64,000 bases of DNA from JAJRXC01 sp047639555 (GTDB lineage Bacteria > Actinomycetota > Acidimicrobiia > Acidimicrobiales > Aldehydirespiratoraceae), in contig JBLIOE010000005.1 of assembly GCA_047639555.1 (NCBI GenBank), positions 1-64,000 of the forward strand, written 5' to 3'. Shown in pieces: positions 1 through 7,454 of the stretch. Position 1 is the first letter of the stretch. Each line of letters starts with the position of its first letter. The translations under genes and the position numbers were made by a program. The notes beneath the pieces are model-generated. The model was given only the letters and a program-made list of their open reading frames with translations. It made no database searches and was not told where the DNA came from.

Positions 1-88
1 TGGCGGAGGGAGGGGGATTCGAACCCCCGGGGCCGTAAAGCCCGCTGGTTTTCAAGACCAGTGCATTCGTCCGCTCTGCCATCCCTCC
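1..88 (-). tRNA. tRNA-Ser (anticodon TGA)
   Basis: Read on the minus strand the segment folds into a type II tRNA: a 7-bp acceptor stem, a D arm with GCAGAGCGGAC, an anticodon loop CTTGAAA giving anticodon TGA, a long variable arm (CGGGC/GGCCC around a TTTAC loop) and a T arm GGGGGTTCGAATCCCCC. The long variable arm and the TGA anticodon make it a serine tRNA reading UCA/UCN codons. The 3' CCA is encoded in the DNA at positions 3-1, unlike the tRNA-Lys gene later in this window. Confidence 0.97.
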
Positions 89-93
89 ACCGT

Positions 94-1647
94 TTACGTT
101 AGGCGGTCGAGAACGTTTTTTGTCACTTGTTTCACGGCCTTGTCGTGGGCAAGGCCGAACACCCAATCGGTCGTGCCGATGGTGACGACTTCGCCGCTGG
201 AATCACCGAACGGTCGACAGGTGAGCATCACCGCGTTGCCGTGACGGGCGCGCGCTTTGGCCTGGTCGCCGAAGGCGGCGAAGACCCGCTCGGCGATGAA
301 CTCGAGGTCACCTTGATCACTGAGGGCGGAGATCGACTTCGGGTATTCACCGACTCGGAGATTGCTGGCGGGACAGAAGCCGATGATCTCGATGTCCGCG
401 GGAAGGCCTGGGTAGTCGGCGGCGATCGGAAGCTGGAGTTCGTCGAACGCGAGCGGACAGCCGACCGTCTCGTATCCGACCACGCCATCGTCGGCTCCGA
501 GAACATCGCCGTAACCAAGTCCGGTGTCGGCGAGCATCCAATGGTCGTCCCGGTAGACGAGGAAGCCGCCGACGCCCCGAGCAGTGGCCCGGCCAAAGCG
601 GTGGTACAGCCCGAAGGCTGAGCCCGCCCCGAGAAACGTCCACTCGGGTCGGTCGACGACCGGGTCGGCGAACATGCCGGCCATCAGTTCAGGCGAGTCG
701 CCGAGGATCGGGTCGGATGTGTGGGCGCCGTACTTGTGACACACCATGTGGGTGCCGCGCTCGTCAGTCTCGAGACGCACCTGCCAGAACGAGGTGTTGC
801 CGGAAAAGGTGGCGAGGTGTCCGCCCCGCTTGATGTGGGCTTCGACGGTCGTTCGCTGCGAAGCGGACCAGTACTCGTCGTGGCCAACACCGACAATGAG
901 CTCGTAGCCGTCGGCGATCGATGGATCGGTTTCCAGGTCGGACGACACGGCGTAGTCGAACTCGTAGCCCGCGCCTTCAGCCCATTCGACGAAGCGGCGA
1001 CCGTGCGTGAACCAGCCCGTGGAGCCGATGGCGGCGGGGTAGTGGTGCTCGGTGCGGTAGGCCTGAAAGATCGAGCCATCGGCATCGGGTTCTTCGCGGA
1101 AACGAACGGGTCGAGCTTTGCGGTCGTCTCGTTCAACCTCGGGCCGACACAAGATCCCGCGACCAAACGGTCGCGCGAACGAGACGCGGGTGCCGCCGGT
1201 GTAGAGGCTGCGGCCGCCCCACGTGTTGTACGCGTGCCAGGTGTTGGTGGGGAGGACGTAGAGCGCTCGTCGCTGGTTGGCGCCGGAGCGGACAACGAAA
1301 CACGCATGAGCGGTCGCCCGATCGGCGGGCACGCCGTGTGCGGTCAACGTGACGAGGTAGAAGCCGGACCGCCAGTCGTGACCGACCGGCACTTCGACAC
1401 CAACGGGCCAGTTGCAGCCACTACTATCAGCATCATCGGGGACTGAGTGGAAGATGCCGACCACACCTTCGGCTCGCCACACCTCTTCCCGTGTTGCCCC
1501 CCAACGCTCAACGACGATGTCGTACGAGTCGGCGGTTGTCGAGATATGCAACTCGGCGGTCTCGCCGGGGGCGAAGCTCAGCTGCTCGCCGTAACCCTCG
1601 ATTGCATCATGAAATGTCTGGTCATCGGCCACGCGACACGGTCGCAC
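94..1647 (-). CDS. N,N-dimethylformamidase beta-subunit-like protein
   Basis: About 517 residues resembling the C-terminal region of the large subunit of N,N-dimethylformamidase. Visible family motifs are TNTWHAYNTWGG (about 160-170 in this start), GHDEYWSASQR, and SGNTSFWQVR, which in such proteins form a glutamine-amidotransferase-like fold. True dimethylformamidase hydrolyses a formamide C-N bond with a small alpha subunit; no such subunit is seen here, so the substrate is unknown. The open frame extends upstream to 1809, but that part is Arg/His-rich and lies inside the preceding GGDEF gene. GTG codons at 1647 and 1632 place the start just before the conserved IEGYGEQLSF segment; neither has a strong ribosome-binding site. 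It follows the GGDEF gene on the same strand by about 30 bases. Confidence 0.7.
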   Translation of the reverse strand: MRPCRVADDQTFHDAIEGYGEQLSFAPGETAELHISTTADSYDIVVERWGATREEVWRAEGVVGIFHSVPDDADSSGCNWPVGVEVPVGHDWRSGFYLVTLTAHGVPADRATAHACFVVRSGANQRRALYVLPTNTWHAYNTWGGRSLYTGGTRVSFARPFGRGILCRPEVERDDRKARPVRFREEPDADGSIFQAYRTEHHYPAAIGSTGWFTHGRRFVEWAEGAGYEFDYAVSSDLETDPSIADGYELIVGVGHDEYWSASQRTTVEAHIKRGGHLATFSGNTSFWQVRLETDERGTHMVCHKYGAHTSDPILGDSPELMAGMFADPVVDRPEWTFLGAGSAFGLYHRFGRATARGVGGFLVYRDDHWMLADTGLGYGDVLGADDGVVGYETVGCPLAFDELQLPIAADYPGLPADIEIIGFCPASNLRVGEYPKSISALSDQGDLEFIAERVFAAFGDQAKARARHGNAVMLTCRPFGDSSGEVVTIGTTDWVFGLAHDKAVKQVTKNVLDRLT

Positions 1648-1679
1648 ATGCAGCCGGTCACCGTGATGATCTTCGATGC

Positions 1680-2501
1680 CTATTCGGCGGTGGCAACTTC
1701 GATGCGGTCTTGGTGCCATTCGCGGGCCGATTCGAGCGCAGCATCGGCCCGACCGATCAGCGCGCCGACGTCGAACGCATGGGCCGGGTAGCAGGCAACG
1801 CCCGCCCACAGGGTGAGTTCAGTGTTGTCTTCCGCGAGACGACGACGGACGCGTTCCATGGTCCAGATCGCGCCGTTCTCGGGGGTGTCTTCGAGGACCA
1901 CGGCGAAGCGTCCGTCCTTCAGCCGAGTGGCAGTGTCGGATTCTCGGAGTGTCTCGCGGAGGGCATCGGCGATCACCCGGGCATCGGCCGGCGGACGCCC
2001 GCTGCCTTCGCGCCCGTTGACGATGTCGATAAGGGCCACGGCGACGGGCCGGAGGTGACGGCGAGCCGCAGCGATGCGGCTATCGAGCGCGACGAGGAAG
2101 TACTCGTGGTTGAACAGACCGGTTTCGGGGTCGGTCAGACCTTCGTTCGAACCAGTGACATCGGGAAGGATGATCGGTGAGCTGGAGCTATCGCCGGCGC
2201 GGCGTTCGGCCGCAACGAGCTGGGTGCTGAGGCTCTTCACCGCCTCTTCGGCCGCCATGCGGCTCTGCACCTGCGCGGCGACGGCATTTTCGAGCTGACG
2301 GATCTGCTCGTTCATCGAGGCGACTCGGCGCTCGAGATCGTTGGCTTCGTCCGCGTCTCGTTTCGCAAGCACGGCCGCGGCGGCTGCGGCTCCTGCGCTG
2401 GCAAGGGCAAACTTCCGACGGCCAGTCACGGACGCCAAAACGCCCGCGCCAATTCCGGCGATTCCGATGCCTGTGGCCAAATCAATACGCAGATCATTCA
2501 T
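1680..2501 (-). CDS. Membrane-anchored protein with degenerate GGDEF domain
   Basis: 273 residues. The N-terminus carries one or two hydrophobic stretches (about 7-40, rich in Gly/Ala), followed by a coiled coil (about 45-100, starting DEANDLERRVASMNEQ) and a GGDEF-type domain from about 125 to the end (TDPETGLFNHEYF, then a central strand). The signature that should read GGDEF reads KDGRF in RLKDGRFAVVLE, so diguanylate cyclase activity is unlikely and a role as a binding or scaffolding domain is more plausible. The start at ATG 2501 follows GGAG seven bases upstream; the longer open frame to 2642 has no support and would run into aat. It sits between aat and the dimethylformamidase-like gene. 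Confidence 0.8.
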   Translation of the reverse strand: MNDLRIDLATGIGIAGIGAGVLASVTGRRKFALASAGAAAAAAVLAKRDADEANDLERRVASMNEQIRQLENAVAAQVQSRMAAEEAVKSLSTQLVAAERRAGDSSSSPIILPDVTGSNEGLTDPETGLFNHEYFLVALDSRIAAARRHLRPVAVALIDIVNGREGSGRPPADARVIADALRETLRESDTATRLKDGRFAVVLEDTPENGAIWTMERVRRRLAEDNTELTLWAGVACYPAHAFDVGALIGRADAALESAREWHQDRIEVATAE

Positions 2502-2532
2502 CGGGACTCCATCGGTCGCTTGACCCTTCGAA

Positions 2533-3240
2533 TCAAGCTTCTTGGATCGTACGTTCCCCGCCGGCGAACATGGGGGAAGGCGACGCAGCGAGGTAATCGG
2601 CGATTTCGGCGAGGTATCGAGCGCGGGTCCATTCTTGAACACCCAGCGTGGCCAAGTGGTCGGTCTTCCATTGCACGTCGATCAATCGGTGCTCGCCGTC
2701 GCGTAGGGCATCAACGAGCGCAACAAGCGCCACCTTCGACGCATCGGTAACCCGATGAAACATCGATTCGCCGCAGAACAAGCCGCCGATCGCGATACCA
2801 TAAAGCCCGCCAACCAAACGATCGCCTTGCCACGCCTCCACGCTGTGGACCCAGCCGAGTTCATGCAGTTGGAGGAAGGCGGAGCGAATTTGAGAGTCGA
2901 TCCAGCCGTGGGGGCGAGACGGATCGGCGCAGGCATCGATCACCTCAGGGAAGGCGCGGTTGATGTGCACCTCGAAGTCGCGGCAGCTTCGCCGAAGTGA
3001 TCGGCTCACGTTGAGCGCATCGAGGGGGAGGACGCCACGAAGGTCGGGCGACCACCAGCCCATCGTGCCGTCCGCTTCGACGGGCATTGGAAACAGACCT
3101 CGTCGATAGGCCGCGAGGATCGTGCCCGGCTCAGAGTCGGCCCCCACACCAACAAGTCCGCTCTCGTCGATGTCCGCCAGCGCCAGTTCATCGGTCGAAG
3201 GGAACTGCCATGGGGAGGCGGGCGGTTCGATGGGCACCAT
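2533..3240 (-). CDS. aat: Leucyl/phenylalanyl-tRNA--protein transferase
   Basis: 235 residues, the usual length for Aat. This cytoplasmic enzyme moves Leu or Phe from a tRNA to the N-terminal Arg/Lys of proteins, marking them for ClpS/ClpAP under the N-degron rule. Family motifs visible: the opening FPSTDELALADIDESGLVGV, RRGLFPMP, MGWWSPDLRGVLPLD, the central GWVHSVEAWQGDRLVGGLYG, GGLFCGESMF and the late LIDVQWKTDHLATLGV. Start at ATG 3240 gives the family N-terminus; the frame continues upstream but would overlap the divergent methyltransferase gene that begins at 3272. The 31-base gap must hold both start regions. Confidence 0.95.
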   Translation of the reverse strand: MVPIEPPASPWQFPSTDELALADIDESGLVGVGADSEPGTILAAYRRGLFPMPVEADGTMGWWSPDLRGVLPLDALNVSRSLRRSCRDFEVHINRAFPEVIDACADPSRPHGWIDSQIRSAFLQLHELGWVHSVEAWQGDRLVGGLYGIAIGGLFCGESMFHRVTDASKVALVALVDALRDGEHRLIDVQWKTDHLATLGVQEWTRARYLAEIADYLAASPSPMFAGGERTIQEA

Positions 3241-3271
3241 CGCAGCGTAGAGCCGGCGGTAGGTTGCGCAG

Positions 3272-3907
3272 ATGGCGACACCTCCGCTGGTTGCGTGGAT
3301 GAATCCTCTTCCGATGGAAGCAGCGCCCGCCTTGGGTGCTCGGCGGCGTGCTGTCGCTGAGGTGGCCTCGGGGCGAGTGCTTGATCTTGGCGGGTGGGGT
3401 GACCACCTCACCGCTTATCGCCTCGGCGACGCCGTTGAGTCCGTCACGATGCTCGACCGCATCGGCGATATCCGAGCCGGATCGGGCCAGCGCGACCCCA
3501 AAGGGGTCACCAGGCTCGATGCCGGGCCCGAGTCGCTGGTTGATATGGGCCTCGGCCCGTTCGACACGATCGTGTCACTTATTCGCACTCCACTTGTCGC
3601 TGACTTCGAACGCTTCTTGCAGACGATTGACGATCTGCTGGCTGAAGATGGTCGACTTCACTTGGTCGAACCCGTCCGTAGAGATGGCCGCCTCGGCCGG
3701 CTTCTCGCAGCCACAGGTGTGGTCGGTCGAGCCGTTGGCGGACTCCACCTCGACCGCGATCTGCCCGCGGAGATCCGCAAACACGGGCTCACCGTCACCG
3801 ACATCACTCGCTTCGAAGTGCCTTCGCTCAGCGCGCCGATGCGGCCCTTCATTCAGGCCGAGGTGCGCCGGTCGGCTAGCTCTCCAGGATCGTCACCGAG
3901 TGAATAA
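3272..3907 (+). CDS. SAM-dependent methyltransferase-like protein
   Basis: 211 residues with a Rossmann-type methyltransferase layout: motif I RVLDLGGWGDHL at about 35-46, an acidic post-I strand MLDRIGD, FDTIVSLIRTPLVADF for motif IV, and EDGRLHLVEPVRRDG for the later strand. The substrate is unknown; the LVEPV segment recalls small-molecule C- or O-methyltransferases. It is divergent from aat. Start codons at 3272, 3299 and 3314 are all possible. Its last 32 bases overlap the end of the convergent cyclophilin gene, and the final residues (SASSPGSSPSE) look like a non-conserved tail. Confidence 0.65.
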   Translation: MATPPLVAWMNPLPMEAAPALGARRRAVAEVASGRVLDLGGWGDHLTAYRLGDAVESVTMLDRIGDIRAGSGQRDPKGVTRLDAGPESLVDMGLGPFDTIVSLIRTPLVADFERFLQTIDDLLAEDGRLHLVEPVRRDGRLGRLLAATGVVGRAVGGLHLDRDLPAEIRKHGLTVTDITRFEVPSLSAPMRPFIQAEVRRSASSPGSSPSE

Positions 3908-4742
3908 TCACCTCATCAACGGGAGCATCGCCGACAGTCGTTTCCGTCGTCTCAACCGCGGTCACTACGTCGAGACCGGCTGTCACCTGACCGAAGAGCG
4001 AATACTGAGGCGGAAGCGCGGCCCCCTGCTCGCCGGTGATGACAAAGAACTGACTGCCGCTGGTGTTCGGTCCAGAGTTGGCCATAGCCACTGATCCAAC
4101 CTGGTAATCGCCGGCGCTCGGTAGCTCATCGTCGATCGCGTAGCCCGGATTGCCGGTACCGAGAGGCGTTCCAACGGCATCGCCACCCTGGATCACAAAG
4201 CCCGGGATGATTCGGTGCCACGGCGCTCCGTCGTAGTAGCCGTACCTCGCTAGGACGACGAAGTTGTTCACGGTGAGAGGCGCTCTTGATGCGTCGAGTT
4301 CGATCGAGAACTCGCCATACGTCGTGTCGACAGTGGCGATGTAGGTTGCTGTTTCGTCGATGCACATGGGCGGTGTTTCAGCGAACGACGTGACACGTTC
4401 GGATGAGTTGTCCTCGGCCGGGCACTCGGTCGGCCCGTCAATCGCTTCTCCTGCGGCCGGCGCGACGACACCGGCTAGAAGGATCTCCGGCGCAGCAGTT
4501 GTTGCGACCGGAGAGTCGTCCGCAATTACGCCAGCATCTATCGCTTCGTTGGCCGGCGGGGAGTCGTCGTCGTTGTCGGAGAGGAGAATGGACGCACCGA
4601 CGATGACAAGAACCACAACGGCGGCGAGGCTTCCGTAGGTGACGATGCGGCTACGGACGCGGTCTTTCGCGGCGGTCGCTTCGGCGGCGGCCACGCGATT
4701 CGCGCGATTGGCCTTCTGGCGTTCTCGTTTATCAGTGCTCAC
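3876..4742 (-). CDS. Membrane-anchored cyclophilin-type peptidyl-prolyl isomerase
   Basis: 288 residues: a charged cytoplasmic N-terminus (1-30), one transmembrane helix (about 33-54), an acidic low-complexity linker (55-105), then a cyclophilin domain (about 125-288). It should catalyse cis-trans isomerisation of prolyl bonds outside the membrane. The catalytic region is intact: HRIIPGFVIQGGD with Arg177, SGSQFFVITG and YSLFGQV. A short cassette before the domain (ECPAEDNSSERVTSFAE, then PPMCID) contains two cysteines that could pair. The next gene upstream is a paralogue with the same architecture but a ruined active site. Confidence 0.9.
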   Translation of the reverse strand: MSTDKRERQKANRANRVAAAEATAAKDRVRSRIVTYGSLAAVVVLVIVGASILLSDNDDDSPPANEAIDAGVIADDSPVATTAAPEILLAGVVAPAAGEAIDGPTECPAEDNSSERVTSFAETPPMCIDETATYIATVDTTYGEFSIELDASRAPLTVNNFVVLARYGYYDGAPWHRIIPGFVIQGGDAVGTPLGTGNPGYAIDDELPSAGDYQVGSVAMANSGPNTSGSQFFVITGEQGAALPPQYSLFGQVTAGLDVVTAVETTETTVGDAPVDEVIIHSVTILES

Positions 4743-4786
4743 GGCGGTTGACGATAGCGAATCCAGCGGACTCGTTGGGACCGCGG

Positions 4787-5599
4787 CTACGAAGCCTTGG
4801 CTACGGAGACGGTATCGACGACGAGAATCTCGCTGGCCTGGGGCGCTTCGTACACCGCTTGCACCTCGGAGAGATCGTCGATCATGCCGACCACGGTGTA
4901 GCGCGGATCGAGCTCGAGTGTGGCGCCACCGATCTCCTCCATCACAACCATGAGTGCGCCGGCGAGGCCGCCCTCAATGCTGGGGATGGCGAGCACGGAC
5001 CCGACGGGATAGCGCTCGCCGAATTCGCCGGTCGGTTCGCTTAACGGGATCGTGAAGCCGGCATCGCCGGGGCTCCCCACCCACATCAGGCCTTCGAGCG
5101 CCTGGACGGGTGTCTGTTCGTAGGTGCTGTACCAGCCGAACACAGCGGCAAGATTCGCCGCGGTCTCGTTGAGGTTCGGGTCGATGGGCAATGTGAATGC
5201 GCCCGCATCGGTGTCGAAGGTGAGCTCGTAGCTGGCGGCGGGGTCGATACAGACCGGCGGCGCCTCGGCGAACTGGGTGGTCCGCTCCGCGGTGCCGTCG
5301 GTGGCGGGGCACGGCGTGGCCCCCGTGAGCTCAGCGCCCGCGGCGTCTCCCTGCACCCAGGGGATCGAAACCGGCACGCTCGAAGTGGGCGGGATGGTCG
5401 ATGGGATTACAGAACTGTCGTTGCTGTTCCCGATCAAACCGGCGGTGAGCGGAGCGATGAGAGCGACTGCCATGAACGCCACAACGCCGCCGGTGATCAA
5501 CTGTTTGCGGCGTAGTGCCTTGGCCTGCGTGGCCTTCTGACGGTTGTCTTGCTGCTGTGCCGCGACTCGGCGCTTCTGGGTCTCTTGCTGCTTTGCCAC
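4787..5599 (-). CDS. Degenerate cyclophilin paralogue, membrane anchored
   Basis: 270 residues with the same plan as the neighbouring cyclophilin: basic N-terminus, one transmembrane helix (about 33-56), a Pro/Ser/Thr linker, the two-cysteine cassette (CPATDGTAERTTQFAE, then PPVCID) and a C-terminal domain. Landmarks align weakly with the cyclophilin (YPVGSVLAI against YQVGSVAMA, GALMVVMEE against SQFFVITGE, DPRYTVVGMI against PPQYSLFGQV). The HRIIPGF segment with the catalytic Arg is replaced by LEGLMWVGSPGD, so isomerase activity is not expected. The two genes are 44 bases apart on the same strand and are probably co-expressed, suggesting a tandem duplication in which one copy became a binding partner. 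Confidence 0.75.
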   Translation of the reverse strand: MAKQQETQKRRVAAQQQDNRQKATQAKALRRKQLITGGVVAFMAVALIAPLTAGLIGNSNDSSVIPSTIPPTSSVPVSIPWVQGDAAGAELTGATPCPATDGTAERTTQFAEAPPVCIDPAASYELTFDTDAGAFTLPIDPNLNETAANLAAVFGWYSTYEQTPVQALEGLMWVGSPGDAGFTIPLSEPTGEFGERYPVGSVLAIPSIEGGLAGALMVVMEEIGGATLELDPRYTVVGMIDDLSEVQAVYEAPQASEILVVDTVSVAKAS

Positions 5600-5650
5600 C
5601 TCGGGAAGCTAACCCGGTTTGTTCGCGTGCCGACGGGCAGGGGAAGAGCC

Positions 5651-6181
5651 ATGTCGCCTGACCCCCATCTCCAGGACCCTGAGGGGCCCAATCCGGAGGA
5701 CTTGCGCGCCGTCGTTGACCGGCACGCAGCCGCCGTTTACCGCGTCGCGCGCTCGATTGTGCACGACCCGGCTCTCGCTGAGGACGTTGTCCAAGAAACA
5801 ATGTTGAAGGCCTGGCGTAGCTCGCCGGTGCCGCGCGGGGAGGAGATTCCCCGCAACTGGTTACTGAAGGTGGCCCGCAATACCGCGATCTCGTTGTTGC
5901 GGACCCGCCGCGAAGATCTCCACAGTCCGGACACGTTGCCGGAGGGCGGCGGCGGTCCGTCGACCACCCGAACGGTGGAAGGCCGTCACCAGCTCGATGA
6001 TCTGTGGAAGGCGATGGAGCAGCTCGACGAGGACGCCCGCGCCCTGATCGTTCTCAAGGAAGTCGACGACCTGTCGTATGAGGAGATCGCGCAGACGCTC
6101 GATCTTCCGCTTCCCACCGTAAAGACCCGACTCTTTCGCGCCCGTAAGGCGCTGAAAGACGCAATGAAGGAGTGGCGATGA
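5651..6181 (+). CDS. ECF-family RNA polymerase sigma factor
   Basis: 176 residues with the two sigma domains expected of the extracytoplasmic-function group. Region 2 is VYRVARSIVHDPALAEDVVQ followed by ETMLKAW (about 29-55), and region 4 is SYEEIAQTLDLPLPTVKTRL (about 140-160), a helix-turn-helix for the -35 element. ATG 5651 is preceded by GGGGAAGAG at good spacing, so the open frame back to 5549 is not used. The stop codon overlaps the ATG of the next gene, a zinc-binding anti-sigma factor, and that gene overlaps an MscS-like channel gene, so the three form a tightly coupled stress-response operon. Confidence 0.93.
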   Translation: MSPDPHLQDPEGPNPEDLRAVVDRHAAAVYRVARSIVHDPALAEDVVQETMLKAWRSSPVPRGEEIPRNWLLKVARNTAISLLRTRREDLHSPDTLPEGGGGPSTTRTVEGRHQLDDLWKAMEQLDEDARALIVLKEVDDLSYEEIAQTLDLPLPTVKTRLFRARKALKDAMKEWR

Positions 6182-6546
6182 ACGCCCGACATCCGAACCG
6201 ACAGCGGCTGCAGCGCTGGCTCGAAACCGGCGACACGCGCCGCGTGACGAACCACATCGAGCGCTGCTCCCTTTGCCAAGAAACGATGGAAGAGCTTTCA
6301 GCTCTCGACGAGGAACTGGTTGCGGATCTGCAGGCCGCCACCTCCCCGCCGGCTGATCTCCGCGAACGCACCCATGGTGGTGTCGGCATGCGGCTTCGCA
6401 ACGAGGCCGCTGTCGGTGCCTTCCTCGACTTGTTCACCCTTGGTTGGGACTTCGCCCGAACCGTGGTGGATCCCGAACTCACCGACGGTGATGAAGCTCA
6501 TGACGACGCAAACCCCGCCGACCACAGCAATGGAGGAGAAGCATGA
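6178..6546 (+). CDS. Zinc-binding (ZAS-type) anti-sigma factor
   Basis: 122 residues. Residues 26-33 read HIERCSLC, the exact HX3CX2C pattern of zinc-associated anti-sigma domains, in which His and two Cys bind zinc and the helices clamp the cognate ECF sigma factor. The rest is acidic, with an amphipathic stretch (AAVGAFLDLFTLGWDFARTV) but no convincing transmembrane helix, so it is probably cytoplasmic or peripheral, as in redox-sensing RsrA-like proteins. ATG 6178 overlaps the sigma-factor stop codon; a GTG at 6172 is an alternative. Its own stop overlaps the next start by four bases (ATGA). The regulation of sigma by this protein is inferred from the pairing. Confidence 0.85.
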   Translation: MNARHPNRQRLQRWLETGDTRRVTNHIERCSLCQETMEELSALDEELVADLQAATSPPADLRERTHGGVGMRLRNEAAVGAFLDLFTLGWDFARTVVDPELTDGDEAHDDANPADHSNGGEA

Positions 6547-7256
6547 TTGATCCCTGGGTTTACGCCGCCGGCGCCGTAATTATCGGACTGTTGTCGGGTG
6601 TCGTCGGTGCCGCGCTCGTGCGCTCCATCGTCCTCAAGGGCCGCGAAGACCACCCGGAGATGCACGACGCCGCCCGAGCGACGTCGACTTTCCTCTTCCT
6701 GTTTTTCACCGCGCTGGGCGTGATCGTCGCTATTGGCTTCACGAATCCGGAGACCCTCGAACCCATCCCGGCCGACGTACTTCGCAAGTCGCCCCGGATC
6801 TTGTCGGCGGGTCTCATCCTGATTGCCGGTCGAGCGATCGCGTTCGCGCTCGGCGGAATGGTCAATTCGGCTTTCGCAGCGTCGACCACCCGGGTCCGTG
6901 CCCAAATCGCGACGTCCGGTCGGTTCCTCGTGTACGCGGTGTCGCTCGTGCTGGCGCTCAGCCAGGTCGGCGTGGACACCACCATTCTCAGCGTCATTGC
7001 GGCGGCCGTGGTCTTCGGGTTCGCGGGCGCCTTTGCCCTGCTGGTCGGCCTCGGCGGTCGTGAGCTCGGCGGTGAGCTGGCTGCCGGTCGACACCTTGCC
7101 CGCATTGTGAGCGTCGGGGATCAGATCGAGATCGACGGCGTATCTGGCGAGATCATCACTCTGCATCCGGCATCGGTCGAAATCGACACCGGCGACGGAT
7201 CTGTCCATGTCGCCAACACGCGGCTCTCCCGCGGCACGCTGCGGGTGCGGGGCTGA
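6543..7256 (+). CDS. MscS-like small membrane protein
   Basis: 237 residues with about four transmembrane helices (about 6-28, 48-68, 85-105, 125-175) followed by a short soluble beta-rich part. The stretch SVIAAAVVFGFAGAFALLVG, then GLGGRELGGELAAGRHL and RIVSVGDQIEIDGVSGEI, matches the pore helix and beginning of the beta domain of mechanosensitive channels of small conductance. It ends soon after the beta domain, so it is shorter than classical MscS. It is translationally coupled to the anti-sigma gene, which suggests that an envelope or osmotic signal belongs to this sigma system. Confidence 0.75.
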   Translation: MIDPWVYAAGAVIIGLLSGVVGAALVRSIVLKGREDHPEMHDAARATSTFLFLFFTALGVIVAIGFTNPETLEPIPADVLRKSPRILSAGLILIAGRAIAFALGGMVNSAFAASTTRVRAQIATSGRFLVYAVSLVLALSQVGVDTTILSVIAAAVVFGFAGAFALLVGLGGRELGGELAAGRHLARIVSVGDQIEIDGVSGEIITLHPASVEIDTGDGSVHVANTRLSRGTLRVRG

Positions 7257-7394
7257 GACATAGGCAGTTCGGCCTAAAACTCAGATTTCGACAGAAATCG
7301 CGCGACTCGGGGCCTTTTCGTGCGTAGTACGGGTGAAGCCGCTCGCAAGGCGGCAGCGGATCACCTGTCGGATTGGACTCCTGATTGTGAATCT
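7257..7394 (+). ncRNA. Candidate structured RNA or 3' UTR after the sigma operon
   Basis: The gap after the MscS-like gene holds several hairpins in a row before a strong terminator-like stem. Stem 1 is taggc/gccta (7261-7265 with 7272-7276). Stem 2 is gatttc/gaaatc (7284-7289 with 7294-7299) with a 4-base loop. Stem 3 is two-part: ggtga/tcacc (7332-7336 with 7361-7365) enclosing gccgc/gcggc (7338-7342 with 7350-7354) with a GCAA tetraloop of the GNRA class closed by C-G. I do not recognise it as tmRNA, SRP RNA, RNase P or a known riboswitch. It may be a small RNA or a leader of the following lipoprotein gene. Confidence 0.35.
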
Positions 7395-7426
7395 GGAAAT
7401 GGACCGCCAAATGGCGGTCCATTTCC
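7395..7426 (+). terminator. Terminator-like hairpin
   Basis: A perfect 14-bp stem (ggaaatggaccgcc with ggcggtccatttcc) closed by a 4-base loop aaat, followed by cgtttt. The stability and the short T run make it a probable intrinsic terminator for the sigma / anti-sigma / MscS operon and its trailing RNA. It lies 28 bases before the start of the lipoprotein gene. Confidence 0.7.
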
Positions 7427-7454
7427 CGTTTTGGGGTGTGGTTACTCTGGTGGC

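Noticed and set aside
7331..7366. Possible 4.5S/SRP RNA because of the GGTGA...GCAGC...TCACC pattern
   Set aside because: The conserved SRP core (GGAA-type loop with the AGCAGCC side and the symmetric loop) is not present; kept only as an unassigned structured RNA.
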